Assembly: GCA_002501805.1 (NCBI GenBank)
Contig: DAOI01000020.1
Location: 3,513 to 23,471 of the forward strand
From: Euryarchaeota archaeon UBA463
GTDB lineage: Archaea; Thermoplasmatota; Poseidoniia; Poseidoniales; Thalassarchaeaceae
Reading direction: 5' to 3'
Length of the DNA: 19,959 nt
How positions within the stretch are numbered: the stretch's first letter is position 1; each line of letters begins with the position of its first letter. A model generated the notes under the pieces. That model saw only the letters and a program-made list of their open reading frames with translations, did not search any database and had not been told where the DNA came from. Shown here in pieces: positions 1 through 6,820 of this stretch. Position numbers and translations under genes: made by a program.

Positions 1-269
1 CCCACCCCGGGACGTCTGTCGGACAATGGGGTAGTCCCTTGATTCATCCCCAATGGGTCCTCAGGGGACCTAACACGGTCCGGCCACCTGATTTGCGCCA
101 GTGTTCATTTCGTCATTAGACGATCCCACTGGTCTTCGACAGATGGCTACCCAAACGTGGTACCATGTTTCATCCTCAACCTCCGGCGAGGGGGTTTTGT
201 CAACATGGTGTTGCCGCTGGGCGTTTCTCCGCAACCAGAGCAGGAAATGAACCCCACGGTCTAGAGACT
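1..269. other. Gene-free, GC-richer edge region with short inverted repeats
   Basis: I see no convincing gene here. The stretch is visibly richer in G and C than the genes beside it, which in an organism of moderate GC can mark a structured RNA. Complementary pairs include GGGAC (9-13) with GTCCC (34-38), GGTCC (56-60) with GGACC (66-70), and CAACA (201-205) with TGTTG (209-213), plus an 18-nt near-palindrome at 153-170. I looked for RNase P RNA, SRP RNA and 5S rRNA signatures on both strands and did not find a convincing match. On the minus strand a short reading frame opens at ATG 47 and runs off the left edge; it is too short to judge. The region may be the 3' flank of the 872-aa gene, a small RNA, or the upstream region of a gene to the left. 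Confidence 0.4.
153..170. repeat. 18-nt near-perfect palindrome
   Basis: AAACGTGGTACCATGTTT matches its own reverse complement at 16 of 18 positions; the one imperfect pair is G opposite T, which could still pair in RNA. It has no spacer, as in an operator for a dimeric regulator, but no gene start lies just beside it. Confidence 0.5.
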
Positions 270-2888
270 CTATTCGAATGCGACTTTTGATAGCAGGCCT
301 TCGTGAAATCCAGATATTCCCTGAAGTAGTCTTCCAGCCACGTTATTGTCTCCCTGTAACATCGAAGAGGTTGTGAAATTTGGCCATTTTTCTGAGGGTT
401 GGGCCAACCAACCTACCAAGGGGTGAGACTTGCCAATTTTCGGAGGTCTGTTCTCGTTAATCGCATCAAGGGACTCGAGAAGATCAATCAAGGGTTGCGC
501 TTCGTTTGGAATATCTTCCCTTACTCTGAATCTACGAGATAACAGACCTCTGATTTTAGGACTACATCCAAAGTATTCTAATTCACCTTTGAAGGGGAAT
601 TCACATTTTTCACCTATTGGCCTCAACACTGCTGCTGGCCATGATATTTCTCTGGTAATGAGCCAAGAAAATATTCTATCATCCTGGAGCGCCCATTCCA
701 GTAAATCAGATGAAATATGCGTCCACCATTCTAGGGGCATTGTAGTGATTATCTGCTCTACATTTTCAATCGTAGGAGCTTCCTGCTTGGCAATTAATCT
801 ATTCATTATAGACCATATTTTGATATCATGACCAGTGGGTAGCTCTCCTGCCTTGGAGAGGATTTTCTGGAGTATTTTTTCTGTTTTCTCCACAGTGAAG
901 TCGTCACGTGAAGAAATGAGCCATAGTAATCCTTGTAGAGTCTCTACAGAGCGAGAGGGAGGATTAGCTAACCATACTTCTAATGCCCAATCTAATAGAT
1001 CATCATGCAGGGATTCGGGTAACCATGCTGAATTGGCTAATAGCTGTGATGCGACCCAAGATGATCCCTTGGAAGCATTCATTGAGTCTATGGTGGGTCT
1101 AGACCTGAGTGCTGAATTCTGATCAGATCGAAGAAGTCTGGTAAACTCTGCAGAGAATACATCCAAGACAGATTGTGGTGCAACATCAGCAACCTCAGAA
1201 AGTCCTTCCAAGGGTAGGAAATCAAAATCAAGTATTGAAAGCCATTCGGGATCGAGTCTTGTGCTGAGCCTCTGCCATCTAGGCCATCTAGAACGTGGTG
1301 TTGATGCTATCCATGATGCTATTGGATATCTGGCTTCCATCCTATTTGCCCAATCCTCGTTTCCCTCGGGAAACTGGGATAGTGCGGATTTAACTATTGA
1401 CTTGTATTCCGGATCTTCAATTGTGGAGACTAAGCTTTCTAGCTCAGTGGTGATGTGAATATTTTTCTTCCCGGTGATTGTTACATCATATGCATCAGGG
1501 GAGTGTAAGACGGGATCTACAATCCTCACGGGCATTTCCTTTCCGCCACTTGTCCTCAAACTCATCCAGGGCAATGGCCTCAGTGGATCGGCAGTCAGAG
1601 TATCTAAGTTGGAAAATATTTGGAGGTTTTTTTCGACCAATGCCATCCTGAGATTCTCACTAGAAGATACCAAATTAAGTAAATCATTAGAGGATTCTCT
1701 TGGTATATCGATAACCAGTGGGAGATTTTCTTGGGTTGAAATTGCCCATCTAGTTAGTGACTCTGAAGCCGCTCTACCGAGCCCCCTAGTGTCCAATAAT
1801 CTTGGCAGAACGTCTGAGGATGAAAATTCCGATTTTCCCCAGTCTTGTCTGAATCTTCTCCATGTGGAATCCTCAGTTCTAGCCCTCCTCACTCCAGAAA
1901 CTCTGTCTTTCAGTGCTTGACATCTTCTCGACCTCTCCGATTCGGAAAGACGAGGGTGAGCTACAGAAACCCAGTGTTCCAGAGTTTCAATAGGGTACTT
2001 CTCTCCCTCTGACTCGAATCCACTGAGATCGGCAATAATCAATGACCCCTGCCTAGATGCCTTGAGTAGCATAGATCGAGGCAGTCTTTCGGATGCCACG
2101 GCAACTACTGGTGAAACAGGTCTGATATCTGGTGCTAGCTCGTGGCATCTAGCAAGAATCCATTGCCCTCTATGCATTGATGCTTCTGGCAGAGGGGGCT
2201 TCGGCCTGTGGATGGGTCCCGAGAACCATTTCCCGGGTGCTACAGCGATTGGCCGTTCCTCATCTAATAGCTTGGCCCTAACTATGCCGACGATGGATTC
2301 ACTCTCAGAGAAAGTTTCAATTTTCTCTTTGTCGTATATCGGAGGAGAAATTCTGTATTCATTGGTTGAGAGGTCGATCCACCTCGGAGTCCTTTCCTTC
2401 AATACAGCCCAGCTCCAAGGAACCCCTTCGATTCCACTGGAAAAGTGATCCGCTTCTGTTTCCGGGGGTGGCCTATCGGGAATTGGGATCAATGGAGAAG
2501 AAGGCTGTGCTAACAATCCCAATAGGAGGTTCGGTCCATCACGGAAAAGTATGCAGTAGTTGCCCTCTTCTCTCGAAATAGGAAGCGCTTCAGCGGCTAT
2601 CGCCAATTCATCAGACTTGATGGCTAACCATCCAGCCTCAGTGAGATGTAGTTTAGCACCTCTACTTCCGGCAGGCATATCACTGTCTACCAGTGTTGCG
2701 TTTCTCAACCTCCTAATTTCTGCGGATGCATGAGGGACCCTGATTCCAGTTGCGCTTGCAATTTCGCCAACTGTAGACCTGCCTTCTGATAGAAACCCCA
2801 GGATCCTTCTCTTATTCCTACTTCTGATTTTTGAGGGAGATACAGATTCGTCAACATTCGCATTGAATTTGGAATCATCCGACATCAT
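270..2888 (-). CDS. Large orphan protein with N-terminal winged-helix domain (872 aa)
   Basis: I do not recognise a family for the full protein. Residues about 22-95 look like a MarR/ArsR-type winged helix: a basic first helix (RSRNKRRILGFLSEG), a second and recognition helix around TVGEIASATGIRVPHASAEIRRL, and a wing-like stretch near residues 70-82 followed by LTEAGW. The remaining roughly 770 residues have no signal peptide, membrane segment, Walker motif or metal-binding cysteine cluster that I can see. They are largely helix-forming and tryptophan-rich in the C-terminal half, which suggests a repeat-like scaffold or a ligand-sensing part. Two ATG codons are adjacent (2888 and 2885); either could start translation. 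It is divergent from two small winged-helix genes across a 255-bp AT-rich gap with an inverted repeat, so a role as a DNA-binding regulator that includes autoregulation is plausible but is inference. Confidence 0.75.
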   Translation of the reverse strand: MMSDDSKFNANVDESVSPSKIRSRNKRRILGFLSEGRSTVGEIASATGIRVPHASAEIRRLRNATLVDSDMPAGSRGAKLHLTEAGWLAIKSDELAIAAEALPISREEGNYCILFRDGPNLLLGLLAQPSSPLIPIPDRPPPETEADHFSSGIEGVPWSWAVLKERTPRWIDLSTNEYRISPPIYDKEKIETFSESESIVGIVRAKLLDEERPIAVAPGKWFSGPIHRPKPPLPEASMHRGQWILARCHELAPDIRPVSPVVAVASERLPRSMLLKASRQGSLIIADLSGFESEGEKYPIETLEHWVSVAHPRLSESERSRRCQALKDRVSGVRRARTEDSTWRRFRQDWGKSEFSSSDVLPRLLDTRGLGRAASESLTRWAISTQENLPLVIDIPRESSNDLLNLVSSSENLRMALVEKNLQIFSNLDTLTADPLRPLPWMSLRTSGGKEMPVRIVDPVLHSPDAYDVTITGKKNIHITTELESLVSTIEDPEYKSIVKSALSQFPEGNEDWANRMEARYPIASWIASTPRSRWPRWQRLSTRLDPEWLSILDFDFLPLEGLSEVADVAPQSVLDVFSAEFTRLLRSDQNSALRSRPTIDSMNASKGSSWVASQLLANSAWLPESLHDDLLDWALEVWLANPPSRSVETLQGLLWLISSRDDFTVEKTEKILQKILSKAGELPTGHDIKIWSIMNRLIAKQEAPTIENVEQIITTMPLEWWTHISSDLLEWALQDDRIFSWLITREISWPAAVLRPIGEKCEFPFKGELEYFGCSPKIRGLLSRRFRVREDIPNEAQPLIDLLESLDAINENRPPKIGKSHPLVGWLAQPSEKWPNFTTSSMLQGDNNVAGRLLQGISGFHEGLLSKVAFE

Positions 2889-2921
2889 TTACCACCATTG
2901 AATCATTCCACATTAGTTATT

Positions 2922-2958
2922 TGTAATAAAATAATCTGAATTGTTACATTTTATTACA
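2922..2958. promoter_or_regulatory. Inverted repeat, candidate operator in divergent promoter region
   Basis: TGTAATAAAAT (2922-2932) is exactly repeated in inverse as ATTTTATTACA (2948-2958), with a 15-nt spacer. Related TGTAAY hexamers on the minus strand lie at 2943-2948 and 3003-3008. The site is 34 nt upstream of the 872-aa gene and between that gene and two winged-helix genes, so it is well placed to be bound by one of their products. The arms are AT-rich and could also include the TATA box of the leftward promoter. Confidence 0.5.
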
Positions 2959-3070
2959 CGTTTCTAGTGGAGAATACATCGGTTCCATTTCAACACCAAA
3001 TAGTTACATCATAATTATGTCATTTACCGTGATGATAGGTAACTAAAGTTGGCTAAATCGTACAGAACGG

Positions 3071-3077
3071 TTATATC
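3071..3077 (+). promoter_or_regulatory. Putative TATA box for the small winged-helix operon
   Basis: TTATATC is the best TATA-like element upstream of the gene at 3144. Initiation about 25 nt downstream would leave a leader of roughly 40 nt that contains AGGAGAG at 3127-3133 as a possible ribosome binding site, with a longer than usual spacing to ATG. Confidence 0.35.
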
Positions 3078-3143
3078 AGTGTCTGCTATCCTGTGTACAT
3101 CGGGTAAGCAACGGGGACCGGTAATCAGGAGAGACGGAAGAAT

Positions 3144-3416
3144 ATGACATCGGATAATGTCCGAAAAATGATTAGAAAATTCGTTTCCCAGAGACCAAGA
3201 AATACCGCTGAAATAGCTAACTGGTTGGAAGGAAAGTCGGAGTTTGTTAATATGAAAAGTGACATTTCCGGAGTACTAGAGTCTGATAGCTCAATAGTTA
3301 GGATCGGCACCATAAGGAGAAGCGGCATATCTGGTCGCGAATACCCACTTTCAGAATGGGCAACTGAAGAATGGGTAGCTCACCATGAGCGTGTAAAGCC
3401 CATCAAGGAGGAGTAA
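3144..3416 (+). CDS. Small winged-helix DNA-binding protein A (90 aa)
   Basis: A small, basic, single-domain protein. Residues 5-30 form two helices (NVRKMIRKFVSQRPRN, then TAEIANWLEG), residues 33-47 fit a recognition helix, and residues 51-71 (IVRIGTIRRSGISGREYPLS) fit the beta-hairpin wing, rich in Arg. The C-terminal 20 residues are charged. It aligns along its whole length with the next gene, so the two are paralogues. The ATG follows AGGAGAG at 3127-3133. Its TAA is two bases before the next ATG, so the pair is surely co-transcribed. Likely role is a transcription regulator or small chromatin-type protein in the cytoplasm; the target is unknown. The divergent 872-aa gene also starts with a winged helix. 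Confidence 0.8.
   Translation: MTSDNVRKMIRKFVSQRPRNTAEIANWLEGKSEFVNMKSDISGVLESDSSIVRIGTIRRSGISGREYPLSEWATEEWVAHHERVKPIKEE
3406..3411 (+). promoter_or_regulatory. Strong Shine-Dalgarno site for winged-helix gene B
   Basis: AGGAGG lies 7 nt before ATG 3419 and overlaps the last codons of gene A. It is the strongest ribosome binding site seen in the window and fits translation of an internal operon gene. Confidence 0.75.
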
Positions 3417-3418
3417 TA

Positions 3419-3673
3419 ATGAGAACTACGAGACTAAGGCAAAAAATCAAGAAATTCCTGCACTCTAGAGGAGAGGCTAATACTACTGAAATTCTAGAGC
3501 ATGTGAACACAACCATGAGGCATGGAACTACCCCTCAGCAACTTGGAAATGTTCTGTCAAAGGATAAGGATATCATGAAAGTTGCAACAACCAAGAGAGG
3601 CGGTGCCCTGTCTGGTCGATATGAGATATGCGTCTGGCAACTTAGGCCAGGGGTTCTCGAAGGAGAGAACTGA
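3419..3673 (+). CDS. Small winged-helix DNA-binding protein B (84 aa)
   Basis: Paralogue of the preceding gene. Residues 4-17 (TRLRQKIKKFLHSR) match helix 1, residues 21-30 (NTTEILEHVN) helix 2, residues 38-47 (TPQQLGNVLS) the recognition helix, and residues 52-73 (IMKVATTKRGGALSGRYEICVW) the wing, where the shared pattern with protein A is I-[VM]-x-[IV]-x-T-x-[RK]-R-x-G-x-x-S-G-R. It is strongly basic at the N terminus. Start is set by AGGAGG at 3406-3411. Two different winged helices made in tandem may act as a heterodimer, but this is inference. It ends 55 nt before the stop of the convergent aldolase gene. Confidence 0.8.
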   Translation: MRTTRLRQKIKKFLHSRGEANTTEILEHVNTTMRHGTTPQQLGNVLSKDKDIMKVATTKRGGALSGRYEICVWQLRPGVLEGEN

Positions 3674-3728
3674 TTCTCCCACTCAAATACGTAAGTCCCA
3701 CGGATTCTATGCTGTAGATCTAGCTACG

Positions 3729-4739
3729 TCAAGATTCCAAATCTTCAGTCCAATCTCCACTACGCGCTAGACTATTCATTTCCGCACGGTGGGCGAAGGC
3801 ATTCTGACTATCTCCGGGGGAGCCTTCAGACCAAGTACGTAAGGCGTGTGCAAGAAGTGCCCTCCCATACGAGTAGGATAGTTGCCATGGATGTTCCTTG
3901 TCCATAGAGTTCATCAAATTAAGATGAGCAGTGGCGTCTTCATCGGATTGGCCCCCTGACAGGAAAACGATACCCTCGACCTCTGCTGGAACATTTATTG
4001 AAAGGCACTTGACAGTAAGGTTGGCTACCTCTTCCCTGGAAATCTGTACATCGCATTCCTTTCCGGACATTATCATGTTTGGCTTGAGTAGAGTCCCTGG
4101 AAGGTGAACCCCCTGTTTTTTACAATCATTGAATGTCTGTGAAAGTATTTCAGAAGTAACCTGAAAGCATCTTTCGGCATTATGATCTCCTTCCATAATT
4201 ACCTCTGGCTCGATTATGGGCACTAGTCCTTGCTCTTGGCATATAGAAGCGTATCTGGCCAGAGCGTGCGCATTTGTTGAGAGATTGGCTATACTAGGCA
4301 TATTTTGTCCAATTCTGATGACTGCCCTCCACTTGGCAAATCGTGCCCCCATGGAGAAATACTCGGCACACCTATCTCTGAGTCCATCAAGTCCTTCTGT
4401 GATTTTCTCACCTGGATGATTGGCAAGGTCTTTTGCCCCGGTGTCGACCTTGATACCGGGATGAATACCTCTGCTGGAAAGGTATTCTGGAATGGGGGTT
4501 CCATCGTCCATGGATTGTCTTATTGTCTCATCAAAGAGAATAATTCCACTTATTGCTGACTCATACCCCTTGGTTGAGAATATGTTGGACCTGTACATCC
4601 TTCGAGCCTCTGGAGATGGTTCGATACCGACCGCTTCCAGTCTACTAGACATTGTCCCATTACTTTCATCTGCAGCAAGAATGCCCTTCCCAGATGCCAC
4701 TAGTTCCCTTGCTGTCCTCTCAAGAAGTTGCTTATCCAT
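3729..4739 (-). CDS. fba: Class I fructose-bisphosphate aldolase (glycolytic type)
   Basis: Reversible cleavage of fructose 1,6-bisphosphate to dihydroxyacetone phosphate and glyceraldehyde 3-phosphate, in the cytoplasm. The protein follows the animal/plant/bacterial class I family along its length: GILAADESNGT near the N terminus, ARFAKWRAVI with the catalytic Lys (about residue 136), IIEPEV with the paired Glu, GTLLKPNM with the Schiff-base Lys (about residue 219), and FLSGGQS in the phosphate-binding loop. At 336 aa it is shorter than the usual ~360 aa, mainly at the C-terminal tail, which lacks the final Tyr of animal enzymes. I chose ATG 4739; a GTG two codons upstream (4745) is also possible. 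A TATA-like AAATTAAT on the plus strand (4773-4780) may give it its own promoter. It is not the DhnA-like aldolase usual in archaea. Confidence 0.95.
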   Translation of the reverse strand: MDKQLLERTARELVASGKGILAADESNGTMSSRLEAVGIEPSPEARRMYRSNIFSTKGYESAISGIILFDETIRQSMDDGTPIPEYLSSRGIHPGIKVDTGAKDLANHPGEKITEGLDGLRDRCAEYFSMGARFAKWRAVIRIGQNMPSIANLSTNAHALARYASICQEQGLVPIIEPEVIMEGDHNAERCFQVTSEILSQTFNDCKKQGVHLPGTLLKPNMIMSGKECDVQISREEVANLTVKCLSINVPAEVEGIVFLSGGQSDEDATAHLNLMNSMDKEHPWQLSYSYGRALLAHALRTWSEGSPGDSQNAFAHRAEMNSLARSGDWTEDLES

Positions 4740-4809
4740 ATCCACTACCGATTGCTACGAGTGAGTGATGAGAAATTAATCCATCGTTAGAAGGATTGGT
4801 TAGTAGGGC

Positions 4810-5763
4810 CTAGAATTTTCTAGTAGATGATACGAATTTATGAATCCCGGAGGATACATCAATAATTTCTGAGTGCACTGATGCTTTGCCATCCTGATGA
4901 AATTCCACTCCCTTGGTCCTTCCATCGCATACACCCGAACCAATGAATATGGAGTCTTCTGATGAGCATAGGTCGTCTCTATCCCAAAGCCTCTCAATAT
5001 CTCCCTCAATCATCCTTTCAGCCCTCTCCCTGTGACCTTCATTCTTGAAAACTAATCTTCCTTGAAAGGTAGCATTTAGGCCCCTTAGAGCTGTTGCAGT
5101 AATGACTCCCTCTGGAGCCGCCCCTATTCCCATCAGTAAGTCAATATCAGACTCCGGATCAGCCGCATTTAGCGCTGCTGAGACGTCACCATCTCCAATC
5201 CTTATGACATTGGATCCAAAATCATCAATGTCCCTGATTAGATCGATATGTCTAGGACGATCCATTACTACCACATTGAGTTCTGATGGGAGCTTTCCCA
5301 AGATACTGCAAGCTGATTCTAAATTGTAAGAAGTCTCAGCATCGATGCTCAATTCCCCGAGTAATTCCTTGGAACCAGCAATTTTGTCCATGTAGCAATC
5401 TGGAGCATGCAATAGTGAACCCCTCGGAGCCGCGGCTAACACTGCCATCGCATTAGGGAGATTGTTCGCAACATGATTGGTACACTCCAGAGGGTCTACG
5501 GCGATGTCTATCCTCGGGGCGCCAGACACTCCCTGCATTGATCCAAGAGGCTCACCAATCCAAAGCATGGGGGCATCGTCCCTCTCTCCTTCACCAATTG
5601 CCACTCTGCCATCAAATGGAACTTTATCGAAGATGGCCCTCATTGCCTCTACAGCGGCGCCATCGGCCGCCTTGCCATCCCCCTTTCCCCTCCAAGGGGA
5701 GGCTGCAACCGCGGCTGCCTCAGTAGCTTGAAGGAAGAAATCCGTCAGATCTGTTGTCGCCAT
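4810..5763 (-). CDS. glpX: Class II fructose-1,6-bisphosphatase (GlpX type)
   Basis: Hydrolyses fructose 1,6-bisphosphate to fructose 6-phosphate in gluconeogenesis. At 317 aa it fits the GlpX family (about 320-340 aa). Visible family motifs are ATEAAAVAASPWRGKGDGK followed by AADGAAVEAMR with the metal-binding Asp (residue 34), VAIGEGERDDAPMLWIGE with Glu 58/60, and IDIAVDPLECTN with Asp 90 and Glu 93. The Gly that normally follows in the DP-x-[DE]-G-T motif is Cys 94 here. The ATG is 25 nt after the moaC stop and the gene lies 70 nt before the aldolase, so sugar-phosphate enzymes adjoin molybdenum-cofactor genes in one direction. Archaea commonly use a bifunctional aldolase/phosphatase; here the two activities are separate bacterial-type enzymes. 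Confidence 0.93.
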   Translation of the reverse strand: MATTDLTDFFLQATEAAAVAASPWRGKGDGKAADGAAVEAMRAIFDKVPFDGRVAIGEGERDDAPMLWIGEPLGSMQGVSGAPRIDIAVDPLECTNHVANNLPNAMAVLAAAPRGSLLHAPDCYMDKIAGSKELLGELSIDAETSYNLESACSILGKLPSELNVVVMDRPRHIDLIRDIDDFGSNVIRIGDGDVSAALNAADPESDIDLLMGIGAAPEGVITATALRGLNATFQGRLVFKNEGHRERAERMIEGDIERLWDRDDLCSSEDSIFIGSGVCDGRTKGVEFHQDGKASVHSEIIDVSSGIHKFVSSTRKF

Positions 5764-5788
5764 GTACCTGCGAAGGGCAACTGGTCAT

Positions 5789-6247
5789 TCAATTGTGCGG
5801 CTCGCCTTTCTTCTTGTGCAAAACTCTAATTCCTTCGATAGATGTATCCAAATATTGTCCATTTGAGTCTTTCTCGGTTGATTTGAGCATATCGAATGCA
5901 CAGAGAAGTCCAGCACTTACCCCACATAGGGCCTCCATCTCTACTCCGGTTGTCCAGTGTGTGCTCACTGTCACGGTACATCTCAAGCCAGTTGGCTCAA
6001 TCTCCCATTGAACCGAACACCCCTCAACCGGAACTGTGTGGCAGTGAGGTATCATCCGAGGGGTTTCTTTGACGGCTTGGATGGCCGCCACTGTTGATGC
6101 CTCTCTGACGTCCCCTTTAATCGACTTGCCTTCGGCGACAATATTCAGGCTCTCCTTGGAAAGTCTGACAATTCCCGTGGCCTTAGCTTCCCTGAATATC
6201 ATCTTCTTAGAGCCAACGTTGACAATGCCAACTCTTTTGTCGACCAT
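5789..6247 (-). CDS. moaC: Cyclic pyranopterin monophosphate synthase MoaC
   Basis: Second step of molybdopterin synthesis: with MoaA it turns GTP into cyclic pyranopterin monophosphate. Conserved elements are SIKGDV (Lys 44), MIPHCHTVPVEG (His 70), TTGVEMEALCGVS (Glu 103 and 105) and FDMLKSTEKD (Asp 119, Lys 122), which correspond to the known active-site residues of Escherichia coli MoaC. The usual MVDVS near the N terminus appears as IVNVG at residues 7-11. I chose ATG 6247 (152 aa), because a TATA-like stretch at 6272-6281 lies about 29 nt upstream, as in a leaderless archaeal transcript. A TTG at 6301 in the same frame would add 18 residues. It follows moaE in the same direction. Confidence 0.93.
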   Translation of the reverse strand: MVDKRVGIVNVGSKKMIFREAKATGIVRLSKESLNIVAEGKSIKGDVREASTVAAIQAVKETPRMIPHCHTVPVEGCSVQWEIEPTGLRCTVTVSTHWTTGVEMEALCGVSAGLLCAFDMLKSTEKDSNGQYLDTSIEGIRVLHKKKGEPHN

Positions 6248-6321
6248 ATTACCAATTAATGGGAAGGGGGGTTTACTAATAGGTAATTCTGGAATGCCCA
6301 AGTTTGTATGAATTTATTATT

Positions 6322-6741
6322 TCAGCCCAGGCCAGATTTCCAAGACTCGCCGTCTGATGTAATCTCTTTCTTCCATATGGGGGCCTGTGACTTCAATTCA
6401 TCCATTATCCACGAGCATGCTTCAAATCCTGGAGATCTGTGAGGTGATGCTACGTGTATGCAAACTATAGGTTCTGATGGCAATACTGTTCCTATTCTAT
6501 GTGCGATCACTACTGAATTAATATCGAAATTCGAAATAGCATTAGTTCCAATTTTTTCTAGAACAACGGGCAGCTCTTTTCCCCAGTGATCAAATTCTAA
6601 TCTCTCCACCTTAGAGCTCCCCTCATGCCCCCTAGTGATTCCGATAAATGAGACAATGCTCCCACAATCTTCGGTTTCCAATATTTTCCTTAGAGAGTCC
6701 GGATTGAGGGCCTCTGCCTCAACTGAGATATGTACTGACAT
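6322..6741 (-). CDS. moaE: Molybdopterin synthase catalytic subunit MoaE
   Basis: Large subunit of molybdopterin synthase; it inserts sulfur from the MoaD thiocarboxylate into cyclic pyranopterin monophosphate. Family features are CGSIVSFIGITRGHEG (residues 26-41, the G-[AS]-x-x-x-F-x-G-x-x-R motif), LEFDHW, VVIAHRIGTVLPSEPIV (residues 78-93), ASPHRSPGFEAC, and APIWKKE with the active-site lysines (124-125). The frame stays open for 50 more codons upstream, but that part overlaps the divergent oxidoreductase and does not resemble MoaE, so ATG 6741 is the better start (139 aa; the family is about 140-150). It is the first gene of the leftward moaE-moaC-glpX-fba run. MoaD is not in the window. 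Confidence 0.93.
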   Translation of the reverse strand: MSVHISVEAEALNPDSLRKILETEDCGSIVSFIGITRGHEGSSKVERLEFDHWGKELPVVLEKIGTNAISNFDINSVVIAHRIGTVLPSEPIVCIHVASPHRSPGFEACSWIMDELKSQAPIWKKEITSDGESWKSGLG

Positions 6742-6820
6742 AGTTGCGCGTCCCCTTACTCGACTTGAATTAGGCGGATAGAACACAACTGTTGAAGCGT
6801 ATGACATAAGTCGGTTATTC

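Noticed and set aside
1..47. Start of a minus-strand gene running off the left edge (MNQGTTPLSDRRPGV)
   Set aside because: Only about 15 codons are visible, with no ribosome site or clear promoter; it cannot be judged.
1..269. RNase P RNA on the minus strand (GATGAATCA and CCGACAGA resemble its 3' region)
   Set aside because: The near-invariant GAGGAAAGTCC element is absent and the matching P4 and P2 strands cannot be paired, so the resemblance looks accidental.
75..273. Minus-strand open frame of about 65 codons ending in GPC
   Set aside because: It has no good start codon, overlaps the end of the 872-aa gene in another frame, and resembles no family I know.
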